Origin: JADGRA01 sp035622755
Lineage (GTDB): Bacteria > Myxococcota > Myxococcia > Myxococcales > Myxococcaceae
NCBI GenBank assembly: GCA_035622755.1
Contig: DASPUU010000087.1
Span: 1 to 30,374, forward strand
Direction of reading: 5' to 3'
Length of the DNA stretch: 30,374 nt
The notes beneath the pieces are model-generated. The model saw nothing but the letters and a program-made list of their open reading frames with translations, made no database searches and was not told where the DNA came from. This document shows, piece by piece, positions 25,620 through 30,374 of this stretch (positions are counted from its first letter, which is position 1; the number at the start of each line of letters is the position of its first letter). A program made the translations under genes and the position numbers.

Positions 25620-26234
25620 TCACCCTCTCCGGGCTCTCGGGGTTGGGGCGAAGCAGAACGTGCGCACGGCCTGGGCGTACTCCCGGGGTGAGAGGCCGGG
25701 ATCGACCAGGGATTGCAGAGCGGCCCCGAGGTACAGGGCGAGGATGACCCGGGACACCGCGCCGGGCTCGAGCGCTGGCGACAGGCCCCCTTCCGTCTGC
25801 GCCCGCCGCACGAGACGGACGAGACGGGAGCGCAGGTCCCGGACGTTGCCCGCCAGGACGCCGGACACGCGCGGATGGCTGACCGCCTCGCCCCACAGGG
25901 CCACGTCGGCACGGATCCGGTCGCGCATCCCCGCCTCGCCGAGCGCGAGGAGAAAGCGCTCCAGCAGCGCCTGGAGAGCCTCGACGGCCGGCACGCCCGG
26001 CGGGGGCTCCCCCATCGATTCCAGGGTGGAGGCCAGCGCCTCCCGGGCGCCTTCCTCGATGATCCGCTCCTTGCTCCTGAAGTAGCTGTACACGGCGCCG
26101 GTGGACAGGCCGGCCTGCCGGCAGATCTCCGGCATGGTCGTCGCGTGGAAGCCCTTCCGGGCGAAGCAGGCCCAGGCGGCGTCCAGGATCTGCCTCCGGC
26201 GGGAGGCGACATGGGCCCGGCTCACGCGCGGCAT
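25620..26234 (-). CDS. TetR/AcrR-family transcriptional regulator
   Basis: A 204-residue TetR-family DNA-binding regulator from the ATG at 26234. The N-terminal domain has RRQILDAAWACFARKGFHATT (split here from the following MPEICRQAGLSTGAVYSYF, the helix-turn-helix at about 33-52) and KERIIEE. The C-terminal ligand and dimer domain is helical, Ala/Leu/Arg-rich and not assignable to a subfamily. A longer in-frame opening to 26273 would read through the promoter and operator, so I reject it. The candidate promoter places transcription start only a few bases before the ATG, so the mRNA may be nearly leaderless. Two copies of one palindrome, at the promoter and just past the gene, suggest autoregulation. 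No efflux pump or enzyme target is adjacent. Confidence 0.93.
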   Translation of the reverse strand: MPRVSRAHVASRRRQILDAAWACFARKGFHATTMPEICRQAGLSTGAVYSYFRSKERIIEEGAREALASTLESMGEPPPGVPAVEALQALLERFLLALGEAGMRDRIRADVALWGEAVSHPRVSGVLAGNVRDLRSRLVRLVRRAQTEGGLSPALEPGAVSRVILALYLGAALQSLVDPGLSPREYAQAVRTFCFAPTPRARRG

Positions 26235-26237
26235 CAG

Positions 26238-26259
26238 AAAACGAATTCTCGTTCGGATG
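26238..26259. promoter_or_regulatory. Probable TetR operator at the tetR promoter (copy 2)
   Basis: AAAACGAA-TTCTCG-TTCGGATG repeats the left arm and inner right arm of copy 1: 15 of the first 18 bases agree, with the three differences in the spacer. It overlaps the -10 of the tetR promoter and ends four bases before the start codon, the classic position for autorepression. Confidence 0.6.
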
Positions 26260-26273
26260 AGGACGCCGGCCAA
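26245..26273 (-). promoter_or_regulatory. Candidate tetR promoter
   Basis: Minus strand TTGGCC (26273-26268), 17-base spacer, GAGAAT (26250-26245); four of six matches in each hexamer. The operator-like palindrome covers the -10 and part of the spacer. Confidence 0.45.
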
Positions 26274-26276
26274 GCC

Positions 26277-26798
26277 TCAGCGTCCGGCACTCCGGGCCGA
26301 CTGGCAGGCGGCGAGGATGACGGTCAGCTCGGCGGGCGTCGCTCCGCGCAGGCTCGAGCAGAGCAGCGTGTCCTCGCCCAGGGCAGTGGCGCTGAGAAGG
26401 GCCTCCGGCTCGCCCGCTCCCCCGTCCGGGTCGAAGAGCACGAAGCGCATGGCGACGAAGCCCGGCGCCTCGACCACGCTCTCCGAGCGTCCGCGAAGCC
26501 GCCGCAGCCCGCCGAGGAACCCGGAGCGCAGGGTGGCCGCCGTGGGCAACCCTACCCCGCGCTCGAGCTCCGCCCGGAGCACGACCTGACCCCGCGGGCT
26601 GGAGGCACGCACCGTGCCGTCGGCCGCGGCAGTGACCGTCCAGCCGGGGGGAAGCGGCAGCGCGATCTGCGGCGGCGGCGCCGTGGGGCGCGCCGGCAGG
26701 CCGGCGTCCACGGCCCGCGTCTCCCGGCCGGGGCGGCAGGCAGCGCACAGGACAATCAGACCGAGGAGGCCAGCCGCCAGGGATGTGCCGCGGAGCAT
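26277..26798 (-). CDS. Probable lipoprotein of unknown function
   Basis: A 173-residue exported protein. The N-terminus has a hydrophobic core (SLAAGLLGLIVL) ending in LCAAC, a slightly imperfect lipobox with Cys21 as the likely lipidated residue. After a Pro/Arg-rich linker comes a small domain starting near IALPLPPGWTV and containing EAPGFVAMRFVLFDPD and LLSATALGEDTLLCSSLRG; the pattern resembles small beta-rich domains that begin with a PPGW motif, but I cannot name a family. It lies 26 bases downstream of the bactofilin ATG-distal end region, on the same strand as bactofilin and tetR, and 42 bases before tetR. Export is likely; the function is unknown. Confidence 0.75.
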   Translation of the reverse strand: MLRGTSLAAGLLGLIVLCAACRPGRETRAVDAGLPARPTAPPPQIALPLPPGWTVTAAADGTVRASSPRGQVVLRAELERGVGLPTAATLRSGFLGGLRRLRGRSESVVEAPGFVAMRFVLFDPDGGAGEPEALLSATALGEDTLLCSSLRGATPAELTVILAACQSARSAGR

Positions 26799-26824
26799 CG
26801 CCCCGTCTCCGACCCGGTGCCTGG

Positions 26825-27250
26825 TCAGCGGCGAGGCAGCTCGGGGGGCGGCACCAGCGCGGTCGGTGACGGCGTGGACGTCTTGCCGGCGCTCTCCATC
26901 TTGCAGGTCCCCTCGAACATCACGCCCTTGTCCATCGAGAGCGACGGCGCCTCGAGGTTCCCCTTCATCCGTCCCGGCGGATGCAGCTCGATGAGCAGGG
27001 CGGCGCGCACGTTCCCCTCGACCGAGCCGTTGATGATCACCGTTCCGGCGCTGATCTCCGCATTGACGCGGGCGCCCTCCCCGATGACCAGCGTGTCCTT
27101 GGTGAAGATCTGCCCGGAGAACTTTCCGTCGATGCGGACCTGCCCCTCGAACGTCAGCTTCCCCTCGAACTCGCTGCCCTTGCCGAGCAGGGTGTGGACG
27201 TCACCGCCGCGGACCACCACGTTCTCCTCCTCGCGCTTGAGCACCGGCAT
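26825..27250 (-). CDS. Bactofilin
   Basis: Cytoskeletal polymer protein of the bactofilin (DUF583) family, 141 residues. A short polar N-terminus is followed by the right-handed beta-helix core (about 18-115) with the family's repeated glycine turns: TLLGKGSEFEGKL, GQVRIDGKFSGQI, LVIGEGARVNAEI, TVIINGSVEGNV and GRMKGNLEAPSLSM. The tail is Pro/Ser/Thr-rich. In Myxococcus xanthus, bactofilins encoded beside parAB position the ParAB-parS segregation machinery through PadC; here one bactofilin lies just downstream of parB, so a similar scaffold role is plausible. No padC-like gene is seen between them. The ribosome site before the ATG at 27250 is weak. Confidence 0.93.
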   Translation of the reverse strand: MPVLKREEENVVVRGGDVHTLLGKGSEFEGKLTFEGQVRIDGKFSGQIFTKDTLVIGEGARVNAEISAGTVIINGSVEGNVRAALLIELHPPGRMKGNLEAPSLSMDKGVMFEGTCKMESAGKTSTPSPTALVPPPELPRR

Positions 27251-27289
27251 GGTGTTGAGCCGTATCTGCCGGGCCCGGGGAGGGCCTGG

Positions 27290-28183
27290 TCAGCGACGCA
27301 CGAGGCGGACAATACGCTCCAGGTCCTCGTACGAGAAGAAGTCGATGGCCAGCGTGCCCTTTCCGCCCCGGTCCTCGAGGCGGACCCGGGTCCCGAGCAC
27401 GCGCTGGAGCTGCTCCACCAGGGCCCGCGCCGCCAGGCTGGGAGCCGCCTTCCCGGCCCGCGCCTTCCCGCTCCGGCGGCGACGGACCTGGACCAGACGC
27501 TCGGTCTCGCGCACCGAGAGACCCTCGGACACCACTCGCTGGGCCAGCCGGTCACGGTCGGCCTCGGCCGCCCCGAGGAGCGCCCGCGCGTGGCCCATGC
27601 TCAGCGCGCCGGAAGCCACCTGGGCCTTGACCGAGGCCGGAAGCCCGAGCAGGCGCAGGGCGTTGGCCACCGTGGAGCGCTCCTTGCCGACGCGGGAGGA
27701 GACCTCTTCCTGGGTGAGCCCGTACTCGTCGACCAGGCGGCGGTACCCCTCGGCCTCCTCGATGGGGTTGAGGTCGGTCCTCTGGAGATTCTCGACCAGG
27801 GCCAGGGCGAAGGCCTCGGCGTCGGTGGCCTCGCGGACGATGGCCGGAATCTCGTGGAGCCCGGCGAGCTGCGCGGCCCGCCAGCGCCGCTCGCCGGCGA
27901 TGAGCCGGAAGCCACCCCCGTCGCGCCGCACCAGGACCGGCTGCAGGACTCCGTCGCTCCGGATGGAGTCCGCCAGCGCACGGAGCGCCGCGGCGTCGAA
28001 GCTCTGCCGGGGCTGGCGGCCATCGCGCGCGATCCGCTCCAGGGGCAGGCGCAGGATGCCGGGACCGGGGTCGCCCATCACCGGGACGGCTCCGGCCTGG
28101 GGGATGAGCGCCGAGAGCCCCCGCCCCAGGGCCCGCTTCGGAGTTCGCTCGACGGGGGAGCTCATGGAGGTCGGGGCAGGCAT
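27290..28183 (-). CDS. parB: Chromosome partitioning protein ParB
   Basis: parS-binding CTPase clamp of the chromosome segregation system, 297 residues. Signatures: the N-terminal GRGLSALIP segment that touches ParA (20-28), the CTP-binding GERRWRA motif (97-103), ENLQRTDLNPIEEAEGY (131-147), a helix-turn-helix at about 155-178 (LTQEEVSSRVGKERSTVANA), and the C-terminal dimerisation domain ending FFSYEDLERIVRLV. The ATG at 28183 has AGGG eight bases upstream; an internal ATG six codons later is possible. It starts 12 bases after the parA stop and its binding site parS lies just upstream of parA. Confidence 0.97.
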   Translation of the reverse strand: MPAPTSMSSPVERTPKRALGRGLSALIPQAGAVPVMGDPGPGILRLPLERIARDGRQPRQSFDAAALRALADSIRSDGVLQPVLVRRDGGGFRLIAGERRWRAAQLAGLHEIPAIVREATDAEAFALALVENLQRTDLNPIEEAEGYRRLVDEYGLTQEEVSSRVGKERSTVANALRLLGLPASVKAQVASGALSMGHARALLGAAEADRDRLAQRVVSEGLSVRETERLVQVRRRRSGKARAGKAAPSLAARALVEQLQRVLGTRVRLEDRGGKGTLAIDFFSYEDLERIVRLVRR

Positions 28184-28195
28184 GAGGGACCCTGG

Positions 28196-28984
28196 CTAGG
28201 CAGCCCGGGGAACGGGGGGAAGGGCCTCGCGGCGGAGGATCTCCTGGCCCAGCGCCAGGTAGCTCTCGCAGCCCTTGGACCTGATGTCGTAGAGCAGGAT
28301 GGGCTTGCCGAAGCTCGGACACTCGGAGAGGCGGACATTGCGCGGGACCACCGCCCGGAAGACCAGGTCCTTGAAGTAGCCGCGCACTTCGTCGGCCACC
28401 TGGTGCGCGATGTTCGCACGGCCGTCGAACATGGTGAGCAGGATTCCCTCGGTCAGGAGCTCCGGGTTGAGGCCGCGCTTCACCAGCTCCACGGTGTGCA
28501 TGAGCTGGGAGAGCCCCTCGAGCGCGTAGTACTCGCACTGGAGGGGGATGAGGACCGAGTCGGCCGCCGTCAGGGCGTTGACCGTCAGCAGCCCGAGGGA
28601 AGGGGGGCAGTCGATGAGGACGTAGTCGTAGTCGGCGGCCAGCGGGCGCAGAGCGTCCCGGAGCCGGTACTCGCGGCGCTCGACGCCGACGAGCTCCACC
28701 TCGGCGCCGGTGAGATCGGGCGTGGACGGGACGAGCGACAGGAAGCGGAGCTCGGTGGAGTGGGTGAGGTCGCTCATCGGACGGTCGCCGAGGAGCGCCT
28801 CGTAGACGGTCCCGTGCATCGCGTCGCGCTTGAGGCCCAGCCCGCTGCTGGCGTTGCCCTGCGGATCCATGTCGACGAGAAGGGTCCGACGCTCGGCCGC
28901 GGCGAGGCTCGCGGCCAGGTTGATGGCGGTGGTCGTCTTGCCGACGCCGCCCTTCTGGTTCGAGATGCAGATGACCCGGCCCAT
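28196..28984 (-). CDS. parA: Chromosome partitioning ATPase ParA (Soj)
   Basis: Deviant Walker-type ATPase that moves ParB-parS complexes over the nucleoid, 262 residues. The deviant Walker A KGGVGKTTTA (11-20) with its signature Lys, LLVDMDPQGNASSGLG, LIDCPPSLGLLTVNAL and LIPLQCEYYALEGL are all present. The ATG at 28984 is preceded by a strong AGGAAGGGG ribosome site; the in-frame opening continues upstream through the repeats to near parS but lacks coding character. First of the parA-parB-bactofilin group, 213 bases after rsmG. Confidence 0.97.
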   Translation of the reverse strand: MGRVICISNQKGGVGKTTTAINLAASLAAAERRTLLVDMDPQGNASSGLGLKRDAMHGTVYEALLGDRPMSDLTHSTELRFLSLVPSTPDLTGAEVELVGVERREYRLRDALRPLAADYDYVLIDCPPSLGLLTVNALTAADSVLIPLQCEYYALEGLSQLMHTVELVKRGLNPELLTEGILLTMFDGRANIAHQVADEVRGYFKDLVFRAVVPRNVRLSECPSFGKPILLYDIRSKGCESYLALGQEILRREALPPVPRAA

Positions 28985-29099
28985 GGCCCCTTCCTGCGCC
29001 CGATGGACTTCAGTGACGCTGGATGCGGGTGGTAGCACGCTGGGATGACGGCGCAAATCGCCCGCCTGCGACGTCACGCACGCCTGCGACCCCCGTCCC

Positions 29100-29169
29100 C
29101 GCGAAGGTGCCCCGCGAAGGTGCCAGAGACTTTCCTCCGCGGAGGTGCCCCGCGGAGGTGCCAGAGACC
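29100..29169. repeat. Two 32-base repeats in tandem, each with an internal 12-base doublet
   Basis: CGCGAAGGTGCC occurs at 29100-29111 and 29113-29124, and the variant CGCGGAGGTGCC at 29138-29149 and 29151-29162; each pair is followed by AGAGACT or AGAGACC. The unit period is 38 bases. The sequence AAGGTGCCAGAGAC with its CCTT end resembles short GGTGCC-type palindromic repeats. It lies in the parS-parA intergenic region, about 120-190 bases upstream of the parA start. Confidence 0.8.
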
Positions 29170-29177
29170 TTCGGCGA

Positions 29178-29193
29178 TGTTCCACGTGGAACG
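29178..29193. promoter_or_regulatory. parS: parS centromere site
   Basis: TGTTCCACGTGGAACG contains the perfect 14-bp palindrome GTTCCACGTGGAAC (29179-29192), the form of ParB-binding site expected in myxobacteria and close to the general TGTTTCACGTGAAACA. It sits between the rsmG stop and parA. It is the only copy I found in the window; such sites usually occur in clusters near the origin. Confidence 0.9.
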
Positions 29194-29197
29194 TCGA

Positions 29198-29860
29198 TTA
29201 GCGGCGCGAGGCGGAGACCTCCGGGAGTCGCCGGTAAGCGAGCAGGGTGCGGCCGTCACCGGACGGGAGCTGGAAGCGATGGACCTGGGGGTCCTTCCAT
29301 CCGGGGAGCGGGGGTGCCTCGGCGCCGCCTCCGGTCATGGCGAGGAGCTGGCCCCCCTGCCGCAGGTAGGCCGCTCCCAGAGCCGCCCACCCGGCTACAT
29401 CACGGAAGGCGCGCGAGATGGCTGCGTCCACCGGCGGGATTCCCTCGCGCTCGGGCTCGCCCCTCAGCCGCACCTGCACCGCATGCACGCGGCCCCCGAG
29501 GCCCAGCCCGGCGATGGCATGCTTGAGGAAGCCGACCTTCTTGGCTACCGCCTCCGCCAGCCAGACCTCCAGCTCCGGCCGGGCCAAGGCCATGGGCAAC
29601 CCGGGGAATCCGGGCCCCGTGCCGGCGTCCAGGAGGGACCGGGCTTCCGGGTCGAGCAGAAGGAGCGGCGCGAGCGAATCCAGAATGTGCTTGTCCGCGA
29701 CCTCGTTCGGATCGAGGATTGCCGTGAGGTTGACCTTCGCGTTCCAGCGCAGCAGCTCGCTCGAGAGCCAGAACAGTCCCTCCCCGGCGTCCGAACTGAC
29801 CTGGACGCCGAGCAAGGCGGCGCCCGAGCGGAGGCGCTGAAGAAATCTGGGCTTATCCAC
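29198..29860 (-). CDS. rsmG: 16S rRNA (guanine-527-N7)-methyltransferase RsmG (GidB)
   Basis: S-adenosylmethionine-dependent methylation of G527 of 16S rRNA; 220 residues from the GTG at 29860. The SAM-binding loop LLDAGTGPGFPGLPMA, the upstream WNAKVNLTAI and HILDSL segments, KKVGFLKH and AAISRAF are diagnostic. Two GTG codons are possible: the one at 29860 has GAGG at six bases, while that at 29866 abuts it, so I choose 29860. A consensus DnaA box overlaps the start codon. The order rsmG-parA-parB is common near bacterial origins; mnmG, often just upstream, is absent here. Confidence 0.95.
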   Translation of the reverse strand: MDKPRFLQRLRSGAALLGVQVSSDAGEGLFWLSSELLRWNAKVNLTAILDPNEVADKHILDSLAPLLLLDPEARSLLDAGTGPGFPGLPMALARPELEVWLAEAVAKKVGFLKHAIAGLGLGGRVHAVQVRLRGEPEREGIPPVDAAISRAFRDVAGWAALGAAYLRQGGQLLAMTGGGAEAPPLPGWKDPQVHRFQLPSGDGRTLLAYRRLPEVSASRR

Positions 29861-29944
29861 AAGCACCCTCGGAACGCATCAAGCCAAGTCCCTGAAACCA
29901 CGTCGAATGTGCCGCGGGGCTGGGTTTTCCCCACGTTCTCCACA
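29853..29944. other. Cluster of three DnaA-box-like sequences
   Basis: TTATCCACA (29853-29861) is a perfect consensus DnaA box; TTTTCCCCA (29925-29933) and TTCTCCACA (29936-29944) each differ by one base from TTWTNCACA. All are in the same orientation around the rsmG start. No AT-rich unwinding element is visible, so an origin is not established. Confidence 0.4.
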
Positions 29945-30030
29945 AACCGGGGTCCAGCGCTTCCCTCGGCCTGCTGCATGACGCGGCAGCGAACCCGGAG
30001 GCGCTCGGGTCCTCGTCCCTGGAGCAGGGG

Positions 30031-30243
30031 TCAGGGCGCCGTCCCGCGCGCCGCCGCCTCCACGGTCGCCCGGTTCTCCCGGATGTACCGCTCGACCGCT
30101 TCGTCCTCCAGGTCCAGGTCTCGCAGGACGCCTGGATAGATTCCCTGGAAGGCCGGCGAGCCCTCATCGCCCCGGAGGCGGAAGCTCATCTTCAGGACGG
30201 CGGCCCCGAACAGGCGGTCTCTCAGAGTCTTGGCCTTGCCCAC
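30031..30243 (-). CDS. Small conserved-looking protein of unknown function
   Basis: A 70-residue soluble protein. The basic N-terminus (VGKAKTLRDRLFG) is followed by LKMSFRLRGDEGSP, FQGIYPGVLRDLDLEDEAVERY, and a short Ala/Arg/Glu helix. There is no signal peptide, cysteine or membrane segment. GTG codons at 30246 and 30243 are both possible; GGGAGG is two and five bases before them, so 30243 is favoured. It starts 23 bases after the preceding gene's stop and lies 170 bases before rsmG, so it is probably the last gene of the upstream operon. I recognise no family; moderate confidence that it is a real gene, based on spacing, ribosome site and codon bias. Confidence 0.6.
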   Translation of the reverse strand: MGKAKTLRDRLFGAAVLKMSFRLRGDEGSPAFQGIYPGVLRDLDLEDEAVERYIRENRATVEAAARGTAP

Positions 30244-30266
30244 CACAACCTCCCGGCGAGGTCGCC

Positions 30267-30374
30267 TCAGCGGCCGCCGTCCTCGTCATCGTCGACGTCG
30301 TCCGCCGGGTGAACCCGGCGCGGCATCGGCGTCGGGCGCTCGGGCGTGAGGACCAGGCGGCGAAGCAGCCCTTC
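30267..30374 (-). CDS. C-terminal end of an unidentified gene
   Basis: Only the last 35 codons and the stop are inside the window. The tail reads EGLLRRLVLTPERPTP, then a short basic piece and the acidic end DDVDDDEDGGR. Such an acidic tail is not enough to name the protein. The stop lies 23 bases before the next gene's start, suggesting an operon. Confidence 0.5.
   Translation of the reverse strand, partial: EGLLRRLVLTPERPTPMPRRVHPADDVDDDEDGGR

Noticed and set aside
25713..29035. Very long open frames on the plus strand opposite parB, parA and bactofilin (25713-28199 and 26981-29035)
   Set aside because: They are antisense to clearly recognised genes, and their translations are low-complexity Arg/Ala/Gly/Pro strings. 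In DNA this GC-rich, stop codons are rare in the wrong frames.
28985..29185. N-terminal extension of ParA through the upstream repeat region
   Set aside because: The frame is open but reads through tandem repeats, lacks ParA similarity, and the ATG at 28984 has a strong ribosome site and gives the canonical ParA start.
29853..30030. A full replication origin upstream of rsmG
   Set aside because: Only one perfect DnaA box and no AT-rich unwinding region are visible; kept only as a low-confidence box cluster.

Overview
The window is a very GC-rich stretch of bacterial chromosome (roughly 70% GC or more), densely packed with no gene-free gap over about 215 bp. I see no tRNA, rRNA, CRISPR array, insertion sequence or phage gene. 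The content points to Myxococcota, near Myxococcus/Anaeromyxobacter: a bactofilin beside parAB with a GTTCCACGTGGAAC parS site, a Ser/Thr kinase with PEGA and TonB-like C-terminal domains, GAF/PAS sensor kinases, and a sigma-54 two-component system. The phylum call is inference from gene content.

Layout. 1-1496 (-): truncated GAF/PAS sensor protein. 1569-5019 (+): two tandem dynamin-like membrane GTPases, the first broken by a one-base frameshift in a C run. 5001-8606 (-): atpG, atpD, a secreted unknown protein, atpC and a glutaredoxin-fold protein. 8755-9381 (+): SanA-like envelope protein. 9461-10050 (-): two paralogous tiny exported Ala/Lys-rich proteins, each with a good sigma-54-type promoter. 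10201-13079 (+): histidine kinase and NtrC-type sigma-54 activator. 13087-14895 (-): Hsp70 paralogue. 15012-19560 (+): atpH with an internally duplicated N-terminal domain, the Ser/Thr kinase, atpA. 19594-22996: fatty-acid hydroxylase (-), SCO1-type copper protein (+), degenerate sigma-54-activator-like protein with a basic tail (-), tryptophan 2,3-dioxygenase and a zinc-motif protein (-). 23166-25536 (+): egtB-egtD for ergothioneine. 25620-26798 (-): TetR regulator and a lipoprotein. 26825-30374 (-): bactofilin, parB, parA, parS, rsmG, a small unknown protein and the C-terminal end of another gene.

How it works together. All five F1 ATP synthase subunits (delta, alpha, gamma, beta, epsilon) are present, but the usual atpHAGDC order is split into two divergent blocks separated by about 6.4 kb of signalling and chaperone genes; no Fo genes are here. 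The kinase/activator pair at 10201-13079 next to two sigma-54-type promoters looks like a self-contained stress or envelope circuit whose outputs may be the two small exported proteins. The right end is a chromosome-segregation locus (ParA, ParB, parS, bactofilin) next to rsmG, a neighbourhood often near the replication origin. The TetR gene is bracketed by two copies of a palindrome that is probably its operator.
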